A stretch of DNA of 27,221 nt from Lachnospiraceae bacterium UBA3820 (GTDB lineage Bacteria; Bacillota; Clostridia; Lachnospirales; Lachnospiraceae), in assembly GCA_002369325.1 (NCBI GenBank), contig DFDU01000056.1, positions 1-27,221 of the forward strand. The letters are read 5' to 3'. A model generated the notes under the pieces. The model saw nothing but the letters and a program-made list of their open reading frames with translations. It did not search any database and was not told the DNA's origin. The translations under genes and the position numbers were made by a program. This document shows, piece by piece, positions 1 to 7,412 of the stretch (position 1 is the first letter of the stretch; each line of letters opens with the position of its first letter).

Positions 1-116
1 CAAACAGAATGTGGAAGTCAAACATCAAGTCTGTTAAAGCAATTATCAACGGTACTCCTAAGAGAGTTTACGTTTGTACTCAGTGCTTAAAATCAGGCAA
101 GGTTGAAAGAGCTTAG
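1..116 (+). CDS. rpmB: 50S ribosomal protein L28, C-terminal part
   Basis: This is the last 37 codons of ribosomal protein L28, a small structural protein of the large ribosomal subunit. The reading frame starts at base 3 and ends in TAG at 114-116. The residues NRMWKSNIKSV, then a basic stretch and a final CTQCLKSGKVERA, match the usual L28 carboxyl end, including the paired cysteines (CxxC) found in the zinc-binding form of the protein. The gene runs off the left edge, so its start and promoter cannot be seen. It is the only conserved gene on the plus strand here and converges on tex. Confidence 0.93.
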   Translation, partial: NRMWKSNIKSVKAIINGTPKRVYVCTQCLKSGKVERA

Positions 117-125
117 TTTCCCCGT

Positions 126-205
126 GAAACAGGATATAAAAAAGGTGCTCGCATAACAAGTTGTCACTAATCGTTATGCTAAGCACCTTTTTTATATCCT
201 GTTTC
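126..205 (+). terminator. Long perfect hairpin after rpmB
   Basis: A 24-base arm at 126-149 (starting GAAACAGGATAT) is exactly complementary to 182-205. Inside it a second 7-base pair (GCATAAC at 151-157 with GTTATGC at 173-179) continues the stem. It lies ten bases after the rpmB stop, and the right arm carries a run of six T. It most likely terminates rpmB transcription. The stem is far longer than an ordinary intrinsic terminator. Confidence 0.7.
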
Positions 206-345
206 TGACTTAGACTACTATCAATACTTGCACATCAAGTTACCTTAACCTTTATGCTAAGCACCTTTTTTATATCCTGTTTCCGGTTTAGACTGTTAAA
301 ACTACTTGCGCATAAAGTTCCCTTAACCTTTATGCGCAAGAACCT
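172..345. repeat. 78-base imperfect tandem repeat (about 2.3 units)
   Basis: The word TTATG recurs at 174, 252 and 330, an exact 78-base period. Units 1 and 2 share a block around TTATGCTAAGCACC that runs on through TATATCCTGTTTC, so the right arm of the rpmB hairpin (182-205) is present again, unchanged, at 260-283. The third unit is partial and diverges after TTATGC. Because the left arm at 126-149 can pair with either copy, two alternative hairpins are possible. No coding frame runs through the repeats. Confidence 0.8.
305..340 (-). terminator. Terminator of tex
   Basis: A perfect 13-base stem pairs CTTGCGCATAAAG (305-317) with CTTTATGCGCAAG (328-340), with a 10-base loop. On the minus strand it begins seven bases after the tex stop codon and is followed by TAGTTTT. 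On the plus strand it is followed by CCTTTTTA, so it may work in both directions between the convergent genes. Confidence 0.75.
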
Positions 346-347
346 TT

Positions 348-2495
348 TTAATCTACCATAGAAAGCTGGATTCTCTTCTTCTCAAGATCTACTCCTATTA
401 CCGTTACGTCTACTATGTCGCCGACAGATACAACCTCAAGAGGATGCTTTATATATTTTTTGCTGAGCTTTGAGATATGTACAAGTCCGTCCTGATGTAC
501 TCCTATATCTACAAATGCACCGAAGTCGATAACATTTCTTACTGTTCCCTTAAGCTGCATTCCTACAGTTAAATCTTTCATTTCAAGTACATCATTTCTA
601 AGTATCGGTTTTTCAAGCTCTTCACGAGGATCACGTCCCGGTTTTTCAAGCTCTTTTAATATATCTATGAGTGTCGGTTCACCAAGTCCGATTTCTTCGG
701 CTGTCTTCTTTGTATCCTTAACCATGCTCGTAATAGCATTGCCTTTTATACCGCCGGTTCTTATATCATCCTCGGATATATTAAGCTTCTTCATAAGAAG
801 CTTTGTCGCTTCGTAGCTTTCCGGATGTACACTTGTTGAATCAAGAGCCTCTTCTCCGCCTGTAATTCTCATAAATCCGGCACACTGTTCAAATGCCTTT
901 GGTCCAAGCTTTGGTACCTTAAGTAAATCCTTACGGCTTGTAAAACGTCCGTTATTTTCTCTGTAGGCTACGATATTTTTGGCAATAGGCTTGCTTATCC
1001 CGGATATGTATGACAAAAGCTGTGGTGATGCGGTATTTAAGTCTACACCTACGTTGTTTACACAATCCTCGACAACTGCAGTAAGCGCGTTATCAAGATT
1101 CTTCTGATTCATATCATGCTGGTACTGACCTACACCTATAGACTTAGGATCAATCTTAACAAGCTCAGCCAAAGGATCCTGTATTCTTCTTGCTATAGAT
1201 GCCGCGCTTCTCTGCCACTCATCGAAATCAGGGAATTCTTCCGAAGCAGCCTTGCTTGCCGAATATATTGATGCTCCTGCCTCATTTACTATTACATATT
1301 TTATATCCTTACCTATTTCCTTAAGCAAATCAACGATTAAAGCCTCCGACTCGCGGCTTGCTGTACCGTTACCAAGTGAAATAAGAGTTACATTGTATTT
1401 TGTAATAAGCTTCTTTAAGATTTCTCTTGCCTCAAGTTCTCTTTTTTTACCCATAGTAGGATATATGATTACCGTATCAAGTACCTTACCGGTCGGATCA
1501 ACTATTGCAAGCTTACTTCCATGATTATATCCCGGGTCCCAGCCAAGAACAGTATGTCCGGCAACAGGAGGCTGCATAAGAAGCTGATGAAGATTTTTAC
1601 CGAAAACATTTATAGCTCCTTCTTCTGCAGCTTCGGTAAGCTCGTTTCTTATTTCTCTTTCGATTGAAGGCGCAATAAGTCTGTCATAACTGTCGGCAAC
1701 AGCCTCTTCAATATACTTTGCGCTCTCATGCTCAGGTCTGTAAATGATCGTCTTATTAAGATAAGCTATTATTTCCTCAACAGGTGCGGATATCTTAACA
1801 GTTATAAATTTCTCTGCCTCACCACGGTTTATGGCAAGTACTCTGTATCCTGTAAGCTTCTTTATATCATCCTCAAATTCATAATACATTTCATAGACCG
1901 ATGATGCTTCCTTATCCTTGGCAGCGGTAATAAGCTTACCCTTTTCTCTGGTAAGATCTCTTATAACCTTTCTGTACTCAGCCTCGTCAGCATAATTCTC
2001 GGCAAGAATATCCTTTGCACCCGCTATGGCCTCTTCTACGGTATTGACTTCCTTTTCCTCGGACAGATATGCCTGTGCTTCCTCTTCAATAGTCTTTTTT
2101 GTCATCTGAAGTGCAATAATATTGGCAAGTCCCTCAAGACCTTTTTCCTTGGCAATAGTTGCTCTGGTTCTTCTCTTTGGACGATAAGGTCTGTATAGAT
2201 CTTCAAGAGCAACCATAGTCATGGCATCCTCTATCTGCTTTTTTAATTCATCGGTAAGCTTACCTTGTTCTTCAATGGTTGCAAGAACGGTTGCTTTCTT
2301 TTCCTCGAGGTTTCTTAAATATGTAAGCCTTTCATCAAGACTACGAAGCTGCTCATCATTTAAAGAGCCTGTAACCTCTTTTCTGTATCTTGAAATGAAA
2401 GGTATGGTATTTCCTTCGTCGATTAATTCAATAGCCTTCTCGACCTGCCACTCCTTTAACTCCAGTTCTTCGGCTATTACTTTTCCTATGTTCAT
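348..2495 (-). CDS. tex: Tex-family RNA-binding transcription accessory protein
   Basis: Tex is a cytoplasmic nucleic-acid-binding protein of about 700-780 residues found across bacteria and linked to transcription and RNA handling. This copy has 715 residues, a full length. The parts appear in the usual order: a helical N-terminal half; an RNase H-like YqgF region from about residue 315 (beginning TVLGWDPGYNHG); a helix-hairpin-helix region around 490-550 (ISGISKPIAKNIV, then LLKVPKLGPKAFEQ); and a C-terminal S1 RNA-binding domain over the last 75 residues (GTVRNVIDFGAFVDIG, GLVHIS). AAAAGGAG lies seven bases before ATG. It ends in a strong hairpin terminator. The gene upstream ends 187 bases away across a long palindrome, so joint transcription is uncertain. 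Confidence 0.96.
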   Translation of the reverse strand: MNIGKVIAEELELKEWQVEKAIELIDEGNTIPFISRYRKEVTGSLNDEQLRSLDERLTYLRNLEEKKATVLATIEEQGKLTDELKKQIEDAMTMVALEDLYRPYRPKRRTRATIAKEKGLEGLANIIALQMTKKTIEEEAQAYLSEEKEVNTVEEAIAGAKDILAENYADEAEYRKVIRDLTREKGKLITAAKDKEASSVYEMYYEFEDDIKKLTGYRVLAINRGEAEKFITVKISAPVEEIIAYLNKTIIYRPEHESAKYIEEAVADSYDRLIAPSIEREIRNELTEAAEEGAINVFGKNLHQLLMQPPVAGHTVLGWDPGYNHGSKLAIVDPTGKVLDTVIIYPTMGKKRELEAREILKKLITKYNVTLISLGNGTASRESEALIVDLLKEIGKDIKYVIVNEAGASIYSASKAASEEFPDFDEWQRSAASIARRIQDPLAELVKIDPKSIGVGQYQHDMNQKNLDNALTAVVEDCVNNVGVDLNTASPQLLSYISGISKPIAKNIVAYRENNGRFTSRKDLLKVPKLGPKAFEQCAGFMRITGGEEALDSTSVHPESYEATKLLMKKLNISEDDIRTGGIKGNAITSMVKDTKKTAEEIGLGEPTLIDILKELEKPGRDPREELEKPILRNDVLEMKDLTVGMQLKGTVRNVIDFGAFVDIGVHQDGLVHISKLSKKYIKHPLEVVSVGDIVDVTVIGVDLEKKRIQLSMVD

Positions 2496-2522
2496 ATTAT
2501 TGCTCCTTTTATGTTTTAGTAC

Positions 2523-2661
2523 GGTTCTATGTGAGCTTATGTATATATCGCAGGCACGCTCTCGCTACTCTCAGACGCAGCGGTACTAAGTTCGGTAAAC
2601 CTCACTAAGTACCGGCGTCTTCAAAGTACCTGCTTATACATACATAAGCTCACATAGAACC
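2523..2661. repeat. 139-base imperfect palindrome between tex and its upstream gene
   Basis: The outer 22 bases (2523-2544, starting GGTTCTATGTGAGC) are the exact reverse complement of 2640-2661. Pairing continues inward through GCAGGCAC against GTACCTGC, and again at the centre, where AGACGC (2573-2578) and CGGTACT (2581-2587) face AGTACCG (2608-2614) and GCGTCT (2615-2620). The whole interval could fold as one long hairpin in RNA or a cruciform in DNA. It contains no gene. Confidence 0.85.
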
Positions 2662-2681
2662 TGTTTTTATCAAATATAAAT

Positions 2682-3116
2682 CTATAAATATGCTCTCATA
2701 TCCTGTATAAGGTGGTCCTCAGAGTCAATGAGATTTTGTGCTATATGCTTCGCCTTATCATTTGCCGCTTTAAATTCATTAAGGTATTTCTGAAGGGATT
2801 TTATTCCCATATTGCAGCCCTCTGTTACAAGGTCGGCAATTGTATGGTCACTGTCATCAACAGCAACCTTAACATTTGTTTTCATCCACGACATTCCCTT
2901 TGCTATGGGATTCGGGTTCTTGCCGTCATCATGATATTTCTTTAAAAGCTCTGTTGTTTCCTTTTCAAGATCACGGCTTATTTCAAGAGTCCGGTACATG
3001 CATTCGGACATATCCCTGTTTCTGGTAAATTTTAGCATTTCCTCCAGACTGTCAATTCCCATTCTGATGCCGGCATCACATTCTCTTAAAAGCTTAATTG
3101 TATCATCTTCAATCAT
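2682..3116 (-). CDS. Small helical protein with a two-fold internal repeat (ferritin-like/DUF2383-like guess)
   Basis: I do not recognise a named gene. The 144-residue product has no signal peptide or membrane segment, is rich in charged residues and should be almost all helix, so it is probably cytoplasmic. Residues 4-60 and 90-144 resemble each other: both hold D-x-T-I-x-x-L, then a Cys and G-I-x-S-L, then amphipathic helices ending near a Glu pair. Two such helical hairpins would form a four-helix bundle, which is why a ferritin-like or DUF2383-like fold is my guess; no clear metal-binding signature was confirmed. GAGGT sits seven bases before ATG. It follows the EamA gene by 53 bases, probably in the same operon. 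Confidence 0.7.
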   Translation of the reverse strand: MIEDDTIKLLRECDAGIRMGIDSLEEMLKFTRNRDMSECMYRTLEISRDLEKETTELLKKYHDDGKNPNPIAKGMSWMKTNVKVAVDDSDHTIADLVTEGCNMGIKSLQKYLNEFKAANDKAKHIAQNLIDSEDHLIQDMRAYL

Positions 3117-3153
3117 AATATTACCTCACTTTATAATCATCAGTAATATTATG
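3114..3153 (-). promoter_or_regulatory. Inverted repeat burying the start codon of the 2682-3116 gene
   Basis: CATAATATTAC (3114-3124) and GTAATATTATG (3143-3153) are exact reverse complements separated by 18 bases. In the minus-strand mRNA the 3' arm contains the AUG (3116-3114), and the GAGG ribosome binding site (3127-3124) lies at the loop edge. The stem is 11 pairs and nearly all A-U, so it would be weak and temperature-sensitive if it forms. Confidence 0.45.
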
Positions 3154-3169
3154 TTTTTTTATCAATTAT

Positions 3170-4084
3170 TTATTCAGTTTTTTCTTTTTTATAATGGACG
3201 GTAAAGTACCATTTTATAATTGCTGTTCCTATTATGATTATGTAGCCGATAATACTAAGATAATCCGGTATCTGGTCCAGAAACAAAAATCCGAATATCG
3301 CAGTAAATATTACAATGGAAAAATCATAAACGGATATTTCCTTAGCTGCTGCCTTCTGATATGCCTTTGTAATAAATATCTGTCCGCCTGCCGCCGCAAA
3401 TCCGGTTAAAACAAGAAAGCCCCATTGCTTTGCTGTCATCGGTGTATAATTAAATATTAGATACGGTAAAAGCATAAGCGTCGTAAAACCCGAGAAGAAG
3501 GCCACAATTATCATACTGTTTTCTCCTCTTACTCCAAGCTTTCTGACATAAGCATAAGCAAGACCCGCACCAAGTCCACCCATCACACCTGCCAGAGCAG
3601 GTATAACCTGTGAATCAAAGGTCGGTTTAACTACAAACAATGCACCTGTAAATGCCGAAACAACCGCCAGCCATTCATATTTATTTGCTATCTCTTTTAA
3701 TGCAAATATTGAAAAGATAATCGCAAAGAACGGCGAAAGCTTATTTAACATTGACGCATCTGATATATGCATATGGTCAACGGCATAAAAATTGCCCACC
3801 ATACCTACTCCACCGCTTACCGATCGAATAATAAGATATTTCGTATTTCCTTTACCGATTTTAAACGGAGTATGGGTTTTTATAAGTGAACCGACCGCTA
3901 TCACAAGTGCAAAAAAATTCCTGAAAAAACATTTCTGCAAGGTCGGAACGTCTCCCGAAAGCCTTATAAATAAATTCATAAGCGCAAAAAAGAAGGCAGA
4001 CGTAATTATAAAAATAACTCCCATTTTGTAATTATTCTTTTTATCTGCAATATACAAGTTCAACACTCTCCATCGCTTTAGCAT
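3170..4084 (-). CDS. EamA/DMT-family transporter
   Basis: This is a drug/metabolite-transporter superfamily (EamA, RhaT-like) membrane protein, probably an exporter of a small metabolite; the substrate cannot be read from sequence. About 300 residues carry ten hydrophobic segments arranged as two EamA halves. The first begins at GVIFIITSAFFFALMN and contains SVSGGVGMVGNFYA; the second begins after ALAGVMGGLGAGLAYAYVRK. The tail YKKEKTE is basic and cytoplasmic. The start is uncertain: ATG at 4084 has GAGG six bases upstream but overlaps thiI by 44 bases; TTG at 4057 has GGAGAG at eight bases; ATG at 4024 gives the shortest, family-like N-terminus but a weak site. All choices imply close coupling to thiI. 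Confidence 0.88.
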   Translation of the reverse strand: MLKRWRVLNLYIADKKNNYKMGVIFIITSAFFFALMNLFIRLSGDVPTLQKCFFRNFFALVIAVGSLIKTHTPFKIGKGNTKYLIIRSVSGGVGMVGNFYAVDHMHISDASMLNKLSPFFAIIFSIFALKEIANKYEWLAVVSAFTGALFVVKPTFDSQVIPALAGVMGGLGAGLAYAYVRKLGVRGENSMIIVAFFSGFTTLMLLPYLIFNYTPMTAKQWGFLVLTGFAAAGGQIFITKAYQKAAAKEISVYDFSIVIFTAIFGFLFLDQIPDYLSIIGYIIIIGTAIIKWYFTVHYKKEKTE

Positions 4085-5222
4085 ATAAATCCTCTATCTT
4101 ACCGACAAGCGCCTTTTCGGATTCAAGTATCTGTTCTAACTTAGGTCTTGTAACCGGATGCTTGTCTACAAAAATTGTGCAACAATCCTCATATGGAAGA
4201 ATCGAGGTCTCATAAGTACCGATTTTCTCGGATATATCTATAATTTCCTGCTTATCCATACCGATACACGGTCGAAATACAGGTATCTTATCAATTGCCG
4301 AATCAATAACAAGAAGACTCTGTGTGGTCTGGCTGGAAACCTGACCTATACTCTCACCTGTTATGATACATTGACACTCATCCTTAATCGCAAGCTCTTC
4401 TGCCATTTTATACATGAGTCTCTTCATAATAATGGTAAGCTCATCATGCGGACAATTATCATATATACAAAGCTGTATATCGGTAAAGTTAACTATGTGA
4501 AGCTTTAACACACCCGAATATTGTGATACAAGCTTTGCAAGGTCTATAACCTTTTGCTTAGCTCTTTCGCTTGTGTAAGGCGGTGCATTAAAATATACGG
4601 CTTCTATCTCAACACCTCTCTTTGCAATAAGATATGCTGCTACGGGACTGTCTATTCCGCCCGATAAAAGGGCCATTCCCTTTCCGTTTGTTCCGACCGG
4701 AAGTCCTCCCGGTCCCGGAATAACCTTTGAATAAATATATGCCACATTTCTTACTTCTATATCAATCATTACCTCGGGCTTATGAACATCTACCGAAAGC
4801 TCCGGAAATTTTTCAAGCAAATCCGCACCCAGGTCACAATTTAACTCCATGGATGACTTCGGATAAGTCTTATCATTTCTTCTTGCGTGGCATTTGAACG
4901 TAAAGTTTTTGTTTTTATATTCACTATCGATATATTCTATAAGACTTTTCGATATATTTTCATATGCAGTATCCTCTACAACCACAACAGGACAAATGCC
5001 TACTATTCCGAATATCTGACCAAGCACCTTTATTACTTCATCATAATCATAATCGGAAAAAGCCTCTACATATATTCTGCCGTACTCACGCCTTACTTCA
5101 AATTCGCCATGAGGCTTTAAACGGTTACGCATACGCTTACACATGGCTTCCTCAAACACATAACGGTTTTTGCCTTTTGTACCTATCTCTGCATACTTTA
5201 TCAAAAAAACTTTATATTGCAT
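4041..5222 (-). CDS. thiI: tRNA 4-thiouridine synthase ThiI
   Basis: ThiI adenylates U8 of tRNA and inserts sulfur, and in some bacteria also supplies sulfur to ThiS for thiamine. The start at 5222 (MQYKVFLIKYAEIG) was chosen over an in-frame ATG at 5327, because GGAG lies about eight bases upstream and the family begins this way; the product is then 393 residues. An N-terminal ferredoxin-like/THUMP region (about 1-165) is followed by a PP-loop SGGIDSP at 187-193 and the GESIGQVSSQT segment near 289-299. It ends soon after YEDCCTIF (Cys347/348), so the C-terminal rhodanese domain of E. coli ThiI is missing, as is usual in Firmicutes. The cysteine desulfurase just upstream is the likely sulfur donor. 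Confidence 0.95.
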   Translation of the reverse strand: MQYKVFLIKYAEIGTKGKNRYVFEEAMCKRMRNRLKPHGEFEVRREYGRIYVEAFSDYDYDEVIKVLGQIFGIVGICPVVVVEDTAYENISKSLIEYIDSEYKNKNFTFKCHARRNDKTYPKSSMELNCDLGADLLEKFPELSVDVHKPEVMIDIEVRNVAYIYSKVIPGPGGLPVGTNGKGMALLSGGIDSPVAAYLIAKRGVEIEAVYFNAPPYTSERAKQKVIDLAKLVSQYSGVLKLHIVNFTDIQLCIYDNCPHDELTIIMKRLMYKMAEELAIKDECQCIITGESIGQVSSQTTQSLLVIDSAIDKIPVFRPCIGMDKQEIIDISEKIGTYETSILPYEDCCTIFVDKHPVTRPKLEQILESEKALVGKIEDLYAKAMESVELVYCR

Positions 5223-5263
5223 ATTATAATCTCCATTTCTTAAATAGCCATATGATACAGTTC

Positions 5264-5346
5264 TTCGGAATATATACAAAAATGTGCAAAGCATGGCGTT
5301 AAGCGCCAGCGTGCCATGCGTGTACATATTTTGTATATATTCCGAA
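5264..5346. repeat. 83-base hairpin in the desulfurase-thiI gap
   Basis: TTCGGAATATATACAAAA (5264-5281) is the exact reverse complement of 5329-5346. Pairing resumes inside with ATGT against ACAT, and with GCATGGC (5291-5297) against GCCATGC (5313-5319). It lies within the 135-base gap between the cysteine desulfurase stop and the chosen thiI start, so it would be transcribed if these form an operon. It could stop transcription partly, or protect or process the mRNA. Confidence 0.85.
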
Positions 5347-5357
5347 AAAAGATTTTT

Positions 5358-6497
5358 TTATCTTGTATATCTTCTTAAAACAGGCAGTAACTCGCCTATT
5401 GTTTTAATTGCATAATCAATCTGTTCTATGGTGTTGTCCTCACAGAAGCTGAATCTTAATGTAGATTCAAGTCTCTCCTGCGGAAGCTTGATTGCCTTTA
5501 ACACGCTGCTTACATGAGGCTTATTGGACGAACATGCGGATCCTGCCGATACATAAATTTCCTTATCCTCAAGAGAATGAAGCATAACCTCACTTCTTAC
5601 TCCGACAAAGCTTACGCTTGCAATATGTGGTGCAGCACCCGAATTATCAAATACATTTTCAAATGCGGTTACACCTCTTAAAAACCTTTCCTTTAAGGCT
5701 TTTATATGTTTCATCTTAGTCTCATTATCTTTATACATTAATTCTGCCGCAAGACCGAGTCCCGCAATGGCAGGTACATTTTCCGTACCGGAGCGCATAG
5801 CCTTTTGCTGTCCTCCGCCGTGTATAATCGGTCTTACCAAAAGCTTATCTTTTATATACAAAACACCGGAGCCCTTCGGTCCGTGTATCTTATGTCCGCT
5901 TATACTCAAAAGATCAACACCAAGCTTTTTGGGTGAAAATCTTATCTTACCGAAGGCCTGAACCGCATCCACATGATAAACTATATTTTCATTATAATCT
6001 TTTATTATCTTTGAAATCTCTTCAATCGGCTCGATGGTTCCTATCTCGTTATTTACAAACATTGTTGAAACAAGAATCGTATCCTCGCGGAGTGCCGATT
6101 TTAATTCTTCCAAATCAAATACTCCTTTTTCGTCAACACCTATATAAGTAACCTCAAAACCTTCTTTTTCAAGAAATTCCATGGTGGCACTGACCGATGC
6201 ATGTTCTATGCCGGAACAAACAATATGCTTACCCTGTCTTTTTTTTGCAAGAGCAGTTCCGATTATTGCAAGGTTATTGCTTTCCGTTCCTCCCGATGTA
6301 AATACAAGCTCCTTTTCCTGGCATTTAAGCTCCTTAGCAATTTTAGAAGCCGCTTCCTTTATATACTTTTCAGCAATTACGCCCTTCATATGAAGCGATG
6401 AAGGATTTCCGTAATCCTCACCCATAACCTTAACCATAAGTTCTCTTACTTCGGGAAAAACCGCTGTTGTTGCGGCATTGTCAAAATAACATTCCAT
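5358..6497 (-). CDS. iscS: Cysteine desulfurase (NifS/IscS family, likely partner of ThiI)
   Basis: This PLP enzyme takes sulfur from cysteine, leaving alanine, and passes it on as a persulfide. The 379 residues carry the family's landmarks: CYFDNAATT at the start, TSGGTESNN (68-75), IEHASV with His99, HVDAVQ (175-180), the PLP lysine Lys203 in SGHKIHGPKG, RSGTEN (235-240), and the catalytic Cys322 in SAGSACSS. The short active-site loop fits the smaller group that serves tRNA thiolation. GAGGT lies eight bases before ATG. It sits between rsmE and thiI on the same strand. In Bacillus subtilis the desulfurase beside thiI is called NifZ and donates to ThiI, so the same role is inferred; the symbol is a family name. 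Confidence 0.93.
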   Translation of the reverse strand: MECYFDNAATTAVFPEVRELMVKVMGEDYGNPSSLHMKGVIAEKYIKEAASKIAKELKCQEKELVFTSGGTESNNLAIIGTALAKKRQGKHIVCSGIEHASVSATMEFLEKEGFEVTYIGVDEKGVFDLEELKSALREDTILVSTMFVNNEIGTIEPIEEISKIIKDYNENIVYHVDAVQAFGKIRFSPKKLGVDLLSISGHKIHGPKGSGVLYIKDKLLVRPIIHGGGQQKAMRSGTENVPAIAGLGLAAELMYKDNETKMKHIKALKERFLRGVTAFENVFDNSGAAPHIASVSFVGVRSEVMLHSLEDKEIYVSAGSACSSNKPHVSSVLKAIKLPQERLESTLRFSFCEDNTIEQIDYAIKTIGELLPVLRRYTR

Positions 6498-6544
6498 TTT
6501 TATAACCTCTTTATTTCTAAAACCTGTTTAACAAAAACTCTCAT

Positions 6545-7288
6545 CTATTCATCTATTTCAAACATAATAACGGAAAGTGCTGTAAGTCCCGCAGTTTCGG
6601 TACGTAAAATTCTGTTTCCAAGTGTTATGCATCTGGCACCGATTGCCTCACAGGCCTCAACCTCTTCCTTTGCAAAACCGCCTTCGGGGCCTATAAATAT
6701 CCCGAGACTTTTCTTACCCTTAATACTTTTTATAACTTCCCTCGAATATTCTATTCCCTTTGCCTCTTCGTAAGGTATGATATTCATTTCAAGAGACTTG
6801 GCATAATTTAGTGCTTCCTTAAAGCTCATAAATTCTTTAACTCCCGGAATAATGCCTCTTCCCGACTGTTCTGCGGCCGACTTCGCTATAGCATTATATC
6901 TCTCAAGCTTTTTTGCCGACTTTTTATCGTCTATTTTAACAATTGTCCTTTTTGTCATAACCGGCACTATCTCATAAACGCCAAGTTCAACAGCCTTTTG
7001 AATTATAAGCTCAAGCTTATCCGACTTTGGCATACCCTGAAATAATGTAATCTTACAGCTTAATTCGGCGGCGTTTTTGATGATGTCTTCAATATCGGCA
7101 ATAACCATTTCAGACGAGATACTTGAAATTTTGCAAATATAATCCGTACCTTCTCCATCGCTTATGGTTATGCTTTCTCCAACTTTAAGCCTCAAAACAT
7201 TCTTAATATGATTTACATCATCACCGGTAATATTTATTGCTTTATCGGCATTTAAACATATGCTTTTGTCAACGTAAAATCTGGACAT
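6545..7288 (-). CDS. rsmE: 16S rRNA (uracil-1498-N3)-methyltransferase RsmE
   Basis: RsmE methylates U1498 of 16S rRNA. The 247-residue protein has an N-terminal PUA-like barrel (HIKNVLRLKVGESITISD) and a C-terminal SPOUT/trefoil-knot methyltransferase region, with GIFIGPEGGFAKEEVEACE and LGNRILRTETAGLTAL, the S-adenosylmethionine-binding knot. The start at MSRFYVD is preferred over an in-frame ATG 27 bases upstream because GAGG lies six to seven bases before it. The cysteine desulfurase follows after 47 bases. In many Firmicutes rsmE follows prmA; here prmA is 16 kb upstream and a different gene set precedes rsmE. Confidence 0.95.
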   Translation of the reverse strand: MSRFYVDKSICLNADKAINITGDDVNHIKNVLRLKVGESITISDGEGTDYICKISSISSEMVIADIEDIIKNAAELSCKITLFQGMPKSDKLELIIQKAVELGVYEIVPVMTKRTIVKIDDKKSAKKLERYNAIAKSAAEQSGRGIIPGVKEFMSFKEALNYAKSLEMNIIPYEEAKGIEYSREVIKSIKGKKSLGIFIGPEGGFAKEEVEACEAIGARCITLGNRILRTETAGLTALSVIMFEIDE

Positions 7289-7320
7289 AATATGCCTCAT
7301 TTCTAAAAATAACACAAATA

Positions 7321-7359
7321 TAGCTGCTATGCTTTTTTAAGCACAACAGCTACATTATA
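7321..7359 (-). promoter_or_regulatory. Hairpin and possible -10 element between the GT-C-like gene and rsmE
   Basis: TAGCTG (7321-7326) pairs with CAGCTA (7347-7352) and GCTT (7331-7334) with AAGC (7339-7342), leaving an internal loop. This may end the glycosylation operon, although the T run behind it is poor. On the minus strand TATAAT occurs at 7359-7354, preceded by TG two bases before, and could be the -10 box of an rsmE promoter; no good -35 is visible. Confidence 0.4.
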
Positions 7360-7412
7360 ACACATCTTTTTTTATTAAAAAACAGTAAATTTAAATTCAT
7401 AATTACAATTAA

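Noticed and set aside
172..345. Spaced repeats resembling a small CRISPR array
   Set aside because: The 78-base units are similar throughout, without unique spacers, and only about two and a half exist; no cas gene is present.
4158..4508. Plus-strand open frame of 116 codons across thiI
   Set aside because: It is antisense to conserved ThiI sequence; composition and residues look like a shadow frame.
5223..5327. N-terminal extension of ThiI starting at 5327
   Set aside because: The extra 35 residues run through the hairpin and match nothing in the family; a good ribosome site precedes the ATG at 5222.
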